From positions 1 to 23,625 of the forward strand of contig PIXU01000184.1 in assembly GCA_003601795.1 (NCBI GenBank): 23,625 nucleotides of DNA, in the 5' to 3' direction. The notes under the pieces are model-generated. The model made no database searches, was not told the origin of the DNA, and saw only the letters and a list, made by a program, of their open reading frames with translations. A program made the translations under genes and the position numbers. The DNA is from Candidatus Methanophagales archaeon. GTDB taxonomy: Archaea > Halobacteriota > Syntropharchaeia > Alkanophagales > Methanospirareceae. Shown one piece after another: positions 8,179 to 16,731 of this stretch. Every line of letters begins with the position of its first letter. Within the stretch, counting starts at the first letter, position 1.

Positions 8179-8628
8179 TTAAATAAATTTAAGTTCTACC
8201 TTAGCCTGCCTCAAATATTCCAATCCTTCCTTGTCGCTATAATCCCCTGACATCACCACCCTTTTTATCCCTGCATTTATTATCAGCTTAGCACAGATCT
8301 TACAAGGGAACGCATTTACGTACAGTGTAGCACCTTCTGCATCTCTACCCGCCTGTAGGAGTGCATTTTGCTCTGCATGGACGCCCACACACTCCTCATG
8401 TCTTTCACCTGATGCGATATTCAATTTATCGCGCCTGCATCCGACATCCAAACAATGAGGGAATCCTCTCGGTGCACCGTTATACCCCGTGGAGATTATC
8501 ACCTTGTTTTTAACCACTAATGCGCCTATTTGCCTTCTCAGGCATGTTGAACGTTCTGCTACGTCACGTACAATATTCATCCAGTATTCGTCCCAGGGTA
8601 TTCTCTTCGTCTTCTCTTCACTTATCAT
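8179..8628 (-). CDS. dCMP deaminase (cytidine/deoxycytidylate deaminase family)
   Basis: The enzyme converts dCMP to dUMP, supplying the substrate for thymidylate synthesis. The 149 residues include the zinc-site motif HAEQNAL (His84, Glu86) and PCKIC (Cys109, Cys112). The region ending CRRDKLNIASGERHEECVGV is typical of the dCMP deaminase branch rather than of cytidine deaminase. It is the first gene of a tight minus-strand cluster with aroC and acylphosphatase, and it is divergent from the DUF373 gene, with a 49-bp shared intergenic region. The pathway is unrelated to aroC, so the cluster appears to be a housekeeping transcription unit and not a pathway operon. Confidence 0.92.
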   Translation of the reverse strand: MISEEKTKRIPWDEYWMNIVRDVAERSTCLRRQIGALVVKNKVIISTGYNGAPRGFPHCLDVGCRRDKLNIASGERHEECVGVHAEQNALLQAGRDAEGATLYVNAFPCKICAKLIINAGIKRVVMSGDYSDKEGLEYLRQAKVELKFI

Positions 8629-8644
8629 TCCTTTTCTAACTAAC

Positions 8645-8655
8645 TATTTATATTG
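8645..8655 (+). promoter_or_regulatory. TATA box of the DUF373 gene, leaderless arrangement
   Basis: ATTTATATTG at about 8646-8655 has its centre some 28 nt ahead of the ATG at 8678. In archaea transcription starts about 25-27 nt after the TATA centre, so the mRNA probably begins at or just before the start codon. No Shine-Dalgarno sequence is visible, which agrees. Confidence 0.5.
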
Positions 8656-8677
8656 AAGTAAGAAACAAAAATAGTAG

Positions 8678-9844
8678 ATGAACAACGTGGAAAAGTCAAA
8701 GACTAAGACACTTGTTATTTGCGTAGACAGGGATAATGACATCGGAGAGAAAGCGGAGTTAGAGACTCCTATTATAGGTAGAGAAGCGAGCCTGTCTGCG
8801 GCGACAAAATTGGGATTCGTGGATCCTGAAGATTCTGATATAAATGCGATATTTGAAGCGATAAGAATATACGAAAGGTTGAATGCACGTGAAGATGGCA
8901 CAGATGCTGAAATCGCTTTAATCGCGGGCGATAAGAATGTGGGCATAGAGTCAGACAGAAAGATAGGGCAGGAGTTAGATAAGGTTCTATCCAAAACCTT
9001 TGTGGATTCTGCAATTCTCGTATCAGATGGTGCTGAGGACGAATGGATTATTCCTATTATTCAATCAAGGATGAAGATAGATTCTGTGCGAAGAGTGGTG
9101 GTGAGGCAGAGCGAGCCATTAGAAAGCACTTTTTATGTGATAAAGAGGTTGCTTGAGGACCCGAAGTTTTCTCGCACTTTCTTGACACCCATAGGTATTA
9201 TTTTATTCCTGTTAGCCATTTCTTTGCTGCTTGAACTCTCAGGGAAGGCGATGGGGCTAATCATGGGATTTATGGGAATTTACATTTTACTTAAAGGATT
9301 AGGGCGCGAGAATATATTAATGGAACTTTTTGAGACCGTGAAGCATTCTTTATACAGTGGGAAGATCTCCTTTGTCACTTATATCTGTGCCCTTGTGTTA
9401 CTCTTAGTGGGTACCTTGCAGGGTCTGATCGGAAGCTGGGATTATTATCTAAAAATGGGTTCTGAGGTGGGAGGGTATATCTTATTAGGCATGGTATTCA
9501 TCAAGTATGCAGTAGGATGGTATATAGGTGCAGGACTTGCTCCTCTGATTGGAAAGATGATGAATATGCTCATTGAAAGGGAAAGAATAGTCAAACAGTG
9601 GACTATATTATTTTATATAATTGCTTCCGGGGTGCTCCTGTGGGGAGGGAGCGAATGCATAATATTGTTGAGTGAGGGTAATTCTGTTATGGGCTACATA
9701 ATCCTTTTTCTCTCCATACTTGGTGCAATCATCATATCCCTTATAGGTATGGGAATCTCATGGTATGTGAGAAGCGTCGTAATTAAAGGCGAAAAAGAGA
9801 TTGAAACTGAGGTTGAGACAGGAATAGAAACAGAGGAAAGCTGA
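8678..9844 (+). CDS. DUF373 family membrane protein
   Basis: This matches the archaeal DUF373 family, for which no function is established. The 388-residue protein has a soluble N-terminal half beginning TKTLVICVDRDNDIGEKAEL, with GREASLSAATKLGFVDPEDSD and LIAGDKNVG / DSAILVSDGAEDEWIIPII, a pattern that resembles a nucleotide- or metal-binding alpha/beta domain. From about residue 167 there are five to seven hydrophobic segments (for example IGIILFLLAISLLLEL, YICALVLLLVGTLQGLIG and YIILFLSILGAIIISLIG). The last few residues are a Glu-rich cytosolic tail. It is divergent from the dCMP deaminase gene and seems leaderless. The family assignment is confident; the activity is unknown. Confidence 0.88.
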   Translation: MNNVEKSKTKTLVICVDRDNDIGEKAELETPIIGREASLSAATKLGFVDPEDSDINAIFEAIRIYERLNAREDGTDAEIALIAGDKNVGIESDRKIGQELDKVLSKTFVDSAILVSDGAEDEWIIPIIQSRMKIDSVRRVVVRQSEPLESTFYVIKRLLEDPKFSRTFLTPIGIILFLLAISLLLELSGKAMGLIMGFMGIYILLKGLGRENILMELFETVKHSLYSGKISFVTYICALVLLLVGTLQGLIGSWDYYLKMGSEVGGYILLGMVFIKYAVGWYIGAGLAPLIGKMMNMLIERERIVKQWTILFYIIASGVLLWGGSECIILLSEGNSVMGYIILFLSILGAIIISLIGMGISWYVRSVVIKGEKEIETEVETGIETEES

Positions 9845-9912
9845 TAAGCAATGTAGGGCTGAGAAATCGAAAAATATTTTACCGAAAAGGCTTGGATTGG
9901 AGATAAAGTTAG

Positions 9913-10104
9913 TTACTTTACTATCGAGAGAATCTTATAAACCACTATCACAATAAGAGCGGTTCCACCAAATTGTAGCGACGACAACCATGTAATCACC
10001 CTGCCGACTGAATAGGGTATATTATCAACTATAAATCGATTAATACTAATTGGAATTTTTGCAACGCCCTCCTCCTTTGTCCCGTTCTCGGAAACCACAT
10101 CCAT
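9913..10104 (-). CDS. Possible 63-residue one-helix membrane protein
   Basis: The frame starts at an ATG at 10104 and encodes a polar N-terminus, MDVVSENGTKEEGVAKIPIS, then an amphipathic stretch and one hydrophobic C-terminal helix (FGGTALIVIVVYKILSIVK), as in tail-anchored proteins. It fills most of the 360-bp gap between the DUF373 gene and the helicase. No ribosome binding site is visible, and the TTTTATAAT box directly before the ATG is too close to be its promoter. I recognise no family; it does not match the archaeal Sec61 beta pattern. The codon choice is plausible for a real gene, but the ORF could be fortuitous. Confidence 0.4.
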   Translation of the reverse strand: MDVVSENGTKEEGVAKIPISINRFIVDNIPYSVGRVITWLSSLQFGGTALIVIVVYKILSIVK

Positions 10105-10174
10105 AATTATAAAATCCGTTGCTTCAATGATTTTCCTATGAAGGGCTAATCACGTATCTTATGTCATGATAAAT

Positions 10175-10182
10175 AAATATAT
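10175..10182 (+). promoter_or_regulatory. TATA box of the Lhr-type helicase gene
   Basis: AAATATAT is centred about 26 nt before the ATG at 10205, predicting a leaderless mRNA. No Shine-Dalgarno motif precedes the ATG. Confidence 0.45.
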
Positions 10183-10194
10183 TAATTAATAAAA

Positions 10195-10218
10195 GCAACC
10201 AGAAATGCAACCAGAAAT
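10195..10218. repeat. 12-bp tandem duplication across the helicase start codon
   Basis: GCAACCAGAAAT occurs twice in a row, at 10195-10206 and 10207-10218, so that the start ATG (10205-10207) sits at the junction. The second copy encodes residues 2-4 (QPE) and part of residue 5. Confidence 0.8.
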
Positions 10219-13090
10219 ATTTGCCTCATTTTCGAACCCAATTCAAAGAGCCATTCAGGAAAAGGGCTTTTCAACGCCAACAGAGCCGCAAATAAAAGCT
10301 ATTCCTTCAATAATAGAAGGAAAGAACGTACTGCTAATTGCACCAACGGCAACGGGAAAAACCGAAGCGGCACTTTTACCTGTTTTGGATGCATTAATCA
10401 GAACAGAGCGAAAAGAAAAAGCAGGAACCAAAACAGGAATAAAAGTCCTTTACATCACTCCCCTGAAGGCTTTGAATCGAGACATGCTTGAACGATTACA
10501 ATGGTGGTGTAAAGGGCTTGACTTGAAGTTGGGAGTGAGGCACGGCGACACATCTACGAGAGAAAGAGAGGCGCAGGCAATGGTTCCTCCTGCTATCTTG
10601 ATTACAACACCGGAGACTTTACAGGCGATATTACCCGGTAGGATTATGCGTCAGCATCTGACTTCAGTTGAATGGGTAATCGTAGATGAAGTGCATGAAC
10701 TTGCATGCGACAAGCGCGGCTCGCAATTAGCGCTTGCATTGGAGCGGCTTCGCTACCTGAAAAATGCTGATTTCCAGGTCATTGGGTTATCAGCTACCAT
10801 AGGCTCGCCAGAAAGAGTGGCGAAATTCTTGGTCGGAACAGAGAGGGATTGCGAGATAATCAACGTCCCCGTATCACGATCAATGGGGGTAGAAGTTTAC
10901 TATCCAAGAGCCGATTCAGATGATTATAAACTGGCAAGGGAGCTTTATACTTATCCTGAAGTCGCTGCTCGGTTACGACTGATGAGAAGTCTTGTCGAAC
11001 AGCATAAATCCACACTTATATTCACAAATACTCGTTCGATAACAGAAATTCTTGGCAGCAGGTTCCGCGTTTGGGATTTGAACTTTCTCATGGGTGTACA
11101 TCATGGCTCACTGTCTAAGCCGACGCGAATAGGGGTTGAAAAGGGAATTAAAGAGGGAAAACTGCATGGTATTATCTGCACGAGCTCTTTAGAATTGGGG
11201 ATAGACATAGGAAGACTGGATTTTGTTATTCAGTATAACTCACCGAGACAGGTGACAAGGCTTCTTCAACGTATAGGTAGAAGCGGTCATAAAATAGGTG
11301 GCATTGCAAATGGAGCAATAGTGGTTCAGGATTCAGACGATGCGTTGGAAGCTTTAGTAATTTGTCGCCGCGCGCTCGCGGAAGATTTAGAGCCCGCCAG
11401 TATTCCAGAGAAGCCACTTGACGTACTTGCGCATCAAATAGCGGGATTACTTCTAATGAAGAGAAGATGGAGCTTTGATGAAGCTTTGAATGTAATAAAA
11501 AAGGCATATCCGTATCGCGAACTCGAGGAGCAAGAATTGGTCACCGTTCTAAACTACATGTATTCCCGAATCCCAAGGCTCGTGTGGTTCTCTGGCGAGG
11601 ACAAAATATTTCTGAGACCCAAACAGATAAAACCGCTCTACAGCTATTATTTCGAGCATTTATCAATGATTCCGGAAGAGAAGCATTTTCTGGTCGTGGA
11701 TGAGGGAGAAAAACCAGTGGGTGTGTTAGATGAAGCTTTTGTTGCAGAATACGGCAATCCCGGGAACAAGTTTATAGAAGGCGGTCGCGTGTGGAAAATA
11801 TTGCATTTGTATGGGGGGCGGATTTATGTAAAGCACGAAGATGACCCCACCGGTTCCATCCCAAGCTGGGTAGGAGAAGAGATTCCAGTTCCCTATGAAA
11901 TTGCGGAAGAAGTGGGGAAAATCCGTGGGTACGTGGAAACCGAGCTTGAAATTGGTAGCGAGGTTGATGAGATAGAAAAAAAACTCTTAAAGGAATATCC
12001 TTGCAAAGAGGAGACTATTACAAGAGCCTTAGACGAAGTTGTTCAGCAAATAAAAATGGGTTATCCCGTGCCGACCGATAAGCTGATAACGCTCGAAAGA
12101 TGGAATGAATATATAATCCTGCACTGCTCGTTTGGGCTACTTGCAAATAGAACTTTCGCGATGCTCATAGCTACTTTAATATCTGACTTGATGGGCGTTC
12201 CTGTGGGCGTGCAGCAGGATCCGTACCGTATAATGCTTAAAGTGGGGGAAACCAAATTGGAGCCTGAGGAGATCGAGGAGATCATCCTTGATTTATCATC
12301 CAAGCCAATCGAAAAGCTCGCCTTGAAAGCATTAGTCAGAAGCAGGTTATTTAAACGAAGGTTTATTCATGTAGCAAGGAGATTTGGAGCTTTGGCAAAG
12401 GATGCATCACTGAGCGACATCGACTTAGACAACTTGATAAGGAGTTTTGAAGGTTCTGCAGTATTTGATGAGGCGATTAGAGAATCTCAGGATAAGGATG
12501 TGGATATAGAACTGACTGCCCGGCTTTTAAAGCGGATAAATGAGGGTAGGCTAAAAATAGCGGTAATAAAAGGAAAGGAGGGCAGTCCTATTGCAGGGAT
12601 TGTCGAAGTAATAAAAAGGGGATACGAATTAATCCCACCGGAGAGGATGCATCGGGTCATAATAAAATACGTAAAAGCAAGGTTGTTAGATGAATCATTA
12701 ACTTTTGTGTGCACAAATTGCTGGCGGTATGCAGAGATTATGAGAATAAACGATGTGGAAATGGAAAAGCTTCAGTGCCCGGAATGCAAGTCGAACAGGA
12801 TAGGAGCGTTAAAAGCGGATGAGAACGAAATAAGGAAGGAAATACGTAAAAGTAGAAGCAAAGTTAAAAGCATGAAAGGAAGTAAGTTGATTACAGAAGC
12901 GATAAAATCGGCTGAGTTGATTTCAACCTACGGTAAAGCGGCTTTGCTTTCCTTGGCAGGTAAAGGTGTTAAAGTTAGTGATGCCGCAGAGATACTGAAA
13001 AAGGAAAAAGCGGTAAACGAGAACCTGGTAGAGCTCATAATCGATTCGGAAAAGGAGGTTTTGAAACGCAGGTTTTATAGACAAAGATAG
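10205..13090 (+). CDS. Lhr-family superfamily 2 helicase
   Basis: This is a large ATP-dependent nucleic acid helicase of the archaeal Lhr type, implicated in DNA repair or RNA processing. The 961 residues contain the Q-motif region FSTPTEPQIKAIP near 22, Walker A PTATGKTEAAL at 47-57, motif Ib TTPETLQ, motif II VDEVHELACDKRGSQLA near 156-172 (a DEVH box), motif III GLSATIGSPERVAKF near 196, and motifs V/VI SLELGIDIGRLDFVIQY and RIGRSGHKIGG near 340-365. The middle and C-terminal regions match the Lhr winged-helix and Lhr-specific domains. A four-cysteine zinc-type site, CTNC near 836-839 and CPEC near 860-863, follows. The gene is probably leaderless. Its 3' end abuts a broken hypD on the other strand. 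Assigning it to Lhr1 or Lhr2 needs a tree. Confidence 0.92.
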   Translation: MQPEIFASFSNPIQRAIQEKGFSTPTEPQIKAIPSIIEGKNVLLIAPTATGKTEAALLPVLDALIRTERKEKAGTKTGIKVLYITPLKALNRDMLERLQWWCKGLDLKLGVRHGDTSTREREAQAMVPPAILITTPETLQAILPGRIMRQHLTSVEWVIVDEVHELACDKRGSQLALALERLRYLKNADFQVIGLSATIGSPERVAKFLVGTERDCEIINVPVSRSMGVEVYYPRADSDDYKLARELYTYPEVAARLRLMRSLVEQHKSTLIFTNTRSITEILGSRFRVWDLNFLMGVHHGSLSKPTRIGVEKGIKEGKLHGIICTSSLELGIDIGRLDFVIQYNSPRQVTRLLQRIGRSGHKIGGIANGAIVVQDSDDALEALVICRRALAEDLEPASIPEKPLDVLAHQIAGLLLMKRRWSFDEALNVIKKAYPYRELEEQELVTVLNYMYSRIPRLVWFSGEDKIFLRPKQIKPLYSYYFEHLSMIPEEKHFLVVDEGEKPVGVLDEAFVAEYGNPGNKFIEGGRVWKILHLYGGRIYVKHEDDPTGSIPSWVGEEIPVPYEIAEEVGKIRGYVETELEIGSEVDEIEKKLLKEYPCKEETITRALDEVVQQIKMGYPVPTDKLITLERWNEYIILHCSFGLLANRTFAMLIATLISDLMGVPVGVQQDPYRIMLKVGETKLEPEEIEEIILDLSSKPIEKLALKALVRSRLFKRRFIHVARRFGALAKDASLSDIDLDNLIRSFEGSAVFDEAIRESQDKDVDIELTARLLKRINEGRLKIAVIKGKEGSPIAGIVEVIKRGYELIPPERMHRVIIKYVKARLLDESLTFVCTNCWRYAEIMRINDVEMEKLQCPECKSNRIGALKADENEIRKEIRKSRSKVKSMKGSKLITEAIKSAELISTYGKAALLSLAGKGVKVSDAAEILKKEKAVNENLVELIIDSEKEVLKRRFYRQR

Positions 13091-13405
13091 GACAATCACC
13101 CGTTGCCGAATCGGTCTGTTTATATGTCCTTTTTTCTTCCATTTTTCGCTAAGTACCCTGAACATATCGCCAAACGTGGCAACCACTTTTCCCTTTCGGG
13201 CTAAAAAAATGGCTTCTTCTATCTCCCTTGCAGTAGTCACACAAACCGGGCACCCCGGTCCGGGTCTCACCTCTATCCCTGCTTCTTTTAAGCCAAACCG
13301 TACCAGAGTATCTTGATGTGTGCCGCAAACGTGCATCAATCGCAAATTGAGATTCAAAGCTCTCAATTTTTCTATTATCCGATTTGCTAACCCCTCGATA
13401 TCTGA
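13091..13405 (-). pseudogene. hypD: N-terminal remnant of hypD
   Basis: HypD is the iron-sulfur scaffold that takes part in building the Fe(CN)2CO centre of [NiFe] hydrogenases. The frame from 13405 reads SDIEGLANRIIEKLRALNLN and then the HypD hallmarks LMHVCGTHQDT and GPGCPVCVT, with ATFGDMFRV ending near 13150. Intact HypD is about 350-380 residues; only about 85 are present, and after FRVL the similarity stops. A TAA precedes the frame, so only internal TTG codons could start it; removing one base in ATGTTCAG near 13406 would restore ATG TCA GAT. The rest of hypD is absent: the open frame runs on antisense into the helicase gene without similarity. No other hydrogenase gene is in the window. 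This is a decayed fragment. Confidence 0.8.
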
Positions 13406-13485
13406 ACATTATCTGAAATAATATATAAATTGATAATAGATCTGAAAGTTTTTTGTAGTTTCTTACATTTTATATAACATAATAT

Positions 13486-14328
13486 ATGCTCGAAACGATA
13501 AGGCAGTTTATCTACGCGTACTACATTCATCCTATAACCCATGACACGGGATACAATCCTGTAAATACGATAACATGGGCTTTATTACTGGTATTATGCC
13601 TCTTTTTGATATTAAAATTATTAAAGAAGCTCAATATAGAGATAAATGAAAGTTTTATCGCAGCCATAGCCCCTTACATCCTTGTTGGCGCGAGCTTAAG
13701 GGTAATGGAAGATGCGAGGTTATTCTCTCCACCTGTAAGCTATATACTGATCACACCGTTAATCTATTTTCTTTTATTCTCTTGTTGCGTTTCCATACTT
13801 ACGATATCCAGGTCGAACAAGAAGATAAGAGATTATGTAAAAAATTATAATGTGCCTTTTGGTCTGCTCGGAGTGATTTGGTTCTTTGTAAACATGACCA
13901 TTCTATTAAGGAAAGAAGAAATATTGTTACCATGGGTTTTCTTTGCGGTCATTGGCATTTCAGGCATAATATTGCTCGTGATATATGCAATTGGAGTGAA
14001 ATATAGCATGAATTTTCTGACAGAGAAGCTGAACGTATCGGTTTTAGCTGCTCATCTGCTCGATGCCTCTTCTTCATGTATCGGGATTGATTTACTTGGT
14101 TACAGCGGAAAGCACGTGATAGAGGGTATTATAGTAAAGTACACCGGCTCAGCAGCCGGAATGTATCTACTCAAACTCGGAATACTCATCCCAGTGTTAT
14201 ACATGTTGAGGACACATTTTGAGAAGGAGGAGGAAAGAGAGCTAAAGAATATCGTTTTGCTGACTCTTATCGTCATTGGTCTCGCTCCTGCGGTGAGAAA
14301 TACGCTCAGAATGGTTTTTGGTGTTTAG
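13486..14328 (+). CDS. DUF63 family membrane protein
   Basis: This matches the archaeal DUF63 family of integral membrane proteins of unknown function. It has 280 residues. The opening IRQFIYAYYIHPITHDTGYN is the conserved start of the family, followed by PYILVGASLRVMEDARLF near residues 62-79, with its conserved Arg and Glu/Asp residues in a membrane context. The later segment LNVSVLAAHLLDASSSCIGI near residues 183-202 is also typical. Seven or eight hydrophobic helices are apparent. A TTTATATAA box at 13469-13477 is only about 14 nt before the ATG; a second AT-rich box near 13419-13429 is further upstream. The gene converges on the protease gene. Confidence 0.9.
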   Translation: MLETIRQFIYAYYIHPITHDTGYNPVNTITWALLLVLCLFLILKLLKKLNIEINESFIAAIAPYILVGASLRVMEDARLFSPPVSYILITPLIYFLLFSCCVSILTISRSNKKIRDYVKNYNVPFGLLGVIWFFVNMTILLRKEEILLPWVFFAVIGISGIILLVIYAIGVKYSMNFLTEKLNVSVLAAHLLDASSSCIGIDLLGYSGKHVIEGIIVKYTGSAAGMYLLKLGILIPVLYMLRTHFEKEEERELKNIVLLTLIVIGLAPAVRNTLRMVFGV

Positions 14329-14370
14329 TTTAAAGAAGGAACACAAGAGAATCCCAATGTATTGTGGTGT

Positions 14371-16047
14371 TTATTCTCGCCTTACCGTCAGTTTGAAATC
14401 ACCTGCTCCACGATAGGATCTTACCATAACATAGTAATCTCCCGGTTCATCGATTAGGTAGGTGATATTTTCGTCCGGTTTGACGGTGTATGCCCGTCGA
14501 TCGTAGTCTCGAATGGTTGGTGGTGCACCCTTTTTGAGGTAAAGATCGAAGTCCACTCCCTCTGGTCCATCCAAATTAATGTTAAGGGTATTGGACACAG
14601 CAATTTTGTAGATTTTCTGGTCGGCACTGTCTTTGAGATTACCTTCTATCACCGCCTCACAAGGGTCAATAGTTGGTATGAGTGGCTCAGGGATTATTTT
14701 TTTGATTGCAGAATGTGCATCCACGATGCCGTATCCATACTCTAAGCTGTACTCGCTGTGAGATGTTGCAGTTTGACGTATTGTTTCTACAATCTCTTCA
14801 GGGCTTAAATGTGGATCAGCGGATTTTATGAGAGCAGCGAGTCCTGATACAAAGGGTGTAGCCATAGAAGTACCATCCATGTCGGCATAATCAGAACCGA
14901 TGTAAGCACTCCGAATATCGACTCCGGGTGCCATAACGTGCTTATAATCACCATAGTTGGAGAAACTTGCCCTTCTGTCATTCTTGTCTATGGCTCCGAC
15001 AGCCAACACCTTCGGATGTGCAGCAGGATACGCATAATAATTATAGTCCTCGGGGTTGACTCCGTCATTACCCATTGCCGCTACTAAAACGCATCCTCTT
15101 GAACAGGCATAGTCTATTGCATCCTTTAGCCCAGATGGAGGCGGAGCGTTTTTAGGCACGAGCCCGCCAAGACTCATGCTGATTACGTGAGCGCCATGAT
15201 CCGCAGCCCAGATTATACCATCTGCAATATCAGTGAACGTTCCTGTCCCTGTAACATAAGTCCCTTCATCCGTTGTGCATCTTATATTGGCAAGAACCCT
15301 AACTGACATGATCTTGCAATTCCAGGCAACACCTGCAACTCCAACACCATTGTTCGTGGAAGCGGCGGCAATCCCGGCGCAATGCGTCCCATGTCCGTTC
15401 TCGTCCTCAGGATTGTTGTCACGTGTATAGATATCGCCTTCCCAGACACATCCCTCCTCTGATTCGACATCTGTAAGATCAACCATATCATAGCCCGGAA
15501 CTAATTTATCCACCAAATCAGGATGGCTTCGATCAACTCCCGTATCTACAATGGCAATAATCACATCCTGGCTACCTTTCTCGAGTTCCCACGCCTGCTC
15601 GCATTTTATTCGTTGCAAACCCCACTGATGCGGAAAATAACGATCGTTTGGAATTACAGCCATCCTGGCAAAATAGTCCAGCTCCGCATTTTCCACGTTT
15701 GGGTCTGCTTTCAACTTCTTAACCATCGAGTTGAGATCGGTTTCCGGAGGGACCTTCACGATGTAAGTGCGCGTAAACCCATATGCTTCATGAGTCGTTT
15801 CAGGTTCGCTAACTCTGCGGACCCGCATCCCACCGGGGAGGGAGTCTGCGGGTGGTCCTCGAAGCTTCGTTATCCCTATGGTCCCATAATCTGCCAGTAT
15901 CTTATCTACCGATGCAATTCCAAGGTTTACAACTTTAGACCTGCGCCCTGTGGGTACCGACGTTGCTACAACACGAGAGGGTTCCTCTTTCAATTTGAGG
16001 ATGACCCGCCCTTTAACAATACGTGGTTTGATCTCTTTTTCTATCAT
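14371..16047 (-). CDS. Subtilisin-like serine protease (S8) with C-terminal PPC-type domain
   Basis: The 558-residue protein has the full S8 catalytic triad: Asp168 in AIVDTGVDRSHPD, His219 in NGHGTHCAG and Ser394 in DGTSMATPFVSGLAALI; the oxyanion Asn is in AAMGNDG. Residues 1-125 resemble an inhibitor-I9-like propeptide (RVILKLKEEPSRVVATSVPT, then YIVKVPPETDLNSMVKKLKA). The region after about 460 is a beta-rich PPC-type domain (IYKIAVSNTLNINLDG, then DEPGDYYVMVRSY). No signal peptide is visible: the protein starts MIEKEIKPRIVKGRVILKL. Upstream the frame meets a TGA near 16093 with no other ATG between. A TTATATTA box at 16071-16078 places transcription at about the ATG, supporting this start. 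The protein may be cytosolic, or exported by another route. Confidence 0.94.
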   Translation of the reverse strand: MIEKEIKPRIVKGRVILKLKEEPSRVVATSVPTGRRSKVVNLGIASVDKILADYGTIGITKLRGPPADSLPGGMRVRRVSEPETTHEAYGFTRTYIVKVPPETDLNSMVKKLKADPNVENAELDYFARMAVIPNDRYFPHQWGLQRIKCEQAWELEKGSQDVIIAIVDTGVDRSHPDLVDKLVPGYDMVDLTDVESEEGCVWEGDIYTRDNNPEDENGHGTHCAGIAAASTNNGVGVAGVAWNCKIMSVRVLANIRCTTDEGTYVTGTGTFTDIADGIIWAADHGAHVISMSLGGLVPKNAPPPSGLKDAIDYACSRGCVLVAAMGNDGVNPEDYNYYAYPAAHPKVLAVGAIDKNDRRASFSNYGDYKHVMAPGVDIRSAYIGSDYADMDGTSMATPFVSGLAALIKSADPHLSPEEIVETIRQTATSHSEYSLEYGYGIVDAHSAIKKIIPEPLIPTIDPCEAVIEGNLKDSADQKIYKIAVSNTLNINLDGPEGVDFDLYLKKGAPPTIRDYDRRAYTVKPDENITYLIDEPGDYYVMVRSYRGAGDFKLTVRRE

Positions 16048-16070
16048 TTTCTCAAAAAATAAGCTTGGGA

Positions 16071-16078
16071 TAATATAA
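16071..16078 (-). promoter_or_regulatory. TATA box of the protease gene
   Basis: TTATATTA on the minus strand is centred about 28 nt before the ATG at 16047, fitting a nearly leaderless mRNA and supporting the chosen start. Confidence 0.5.
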
Positions 16079-16725
16079 GTTTTTCGTTTTTTTCAGTCAA
16101 TTCTTCCATGCTTTCCAAAATCGTTTTCCTAACATTGACACCCGCCGCTCTCGGAAACCCAATCTGAGCAGATTCTCCAGATACGGAGTTTGGGGGATTT
16201 AACCTGACTTCACCATTTGTACAAAGTTATCATAGAATGTAATAGGAAAATTCTCCAGAGTTTAGCTTAAATAAACGAAAGCACGTATCCAGAAATCAAA
16301 CCTCCAAATACCCCTATAACTATGCCTACTAAAAATTCCTTGGTCGAAATGAATCTTTTCAGAGATTTTATTTCGCTTATTTTAATATTATCTCTTGTAT
16401 CTATTCAGGTTTTTAAAGTTTTTTTCTTTTGACAAAATAGTAGTTGGGAAGAATATCTCGGTTCAAAATGAAAAATAATGTGTGAAAATCGTTAAAAACC
16501 GAAAATCATAACTAAAATCCATAGTTTCATATTTCACCCCCCATAGAGAGCTCTTTATTCATCCTTTCAATCTCCTTTAACAGAGCCTCTACATCGCGAT
16601 TCCCGTTTTTGTTTCTCTATATTTTGTATAAAAAAGAATACGGATTTTAGGTAAGGAAAATAGGTAAGAACTTAAATTTCGTTTTTTAAAAATTTATATT
16701 AGTAATGGAATATTAAGTATCATGA
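16079..16725. other. Non-coding or decayed stretch with two ORF scraps
   Basis: No intact gene is seen in about 650 bp. A minus-strand frame ending at a TAA at 16267-16269 encodes a membrane-helix tail, STKEFLVGIVIGVFGGLISG, without an ATG. A second minus-strand frame ending near 16526 encodes RDVEALLKEIERMNKELSMG, also without a proper start. Both look like 3' ends of lost genes. Inverted repeats lie at 16158-16194: AATCTGAGCAGATT, then CTCCAGATACGGAG, enclosed by CCCAA and TTGGG. Confidence 0.45.
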
Positions 16726-16729
16726 TACT
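16716..16729. repeat. Perfect 14-bp palindrome ahead of the ATPase remnant
   Basis: AGTATCATGATACT is fully self-complementary. It lies directly before the Walker A coding frame of the ATPase remnant, where the N-terminus of that gene would be expected. It could be a dimeric-regulator site or a trace of the rearrangement. Confidence 0.5.
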
Positions 16730-16731
16730 AA

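Noticed and set aside
15523..16062. 179-codon plus-strand ORF
   Set aside because: Antisense to the N-terminal half of the subtilase, with no family resemblance and no ribosome site.
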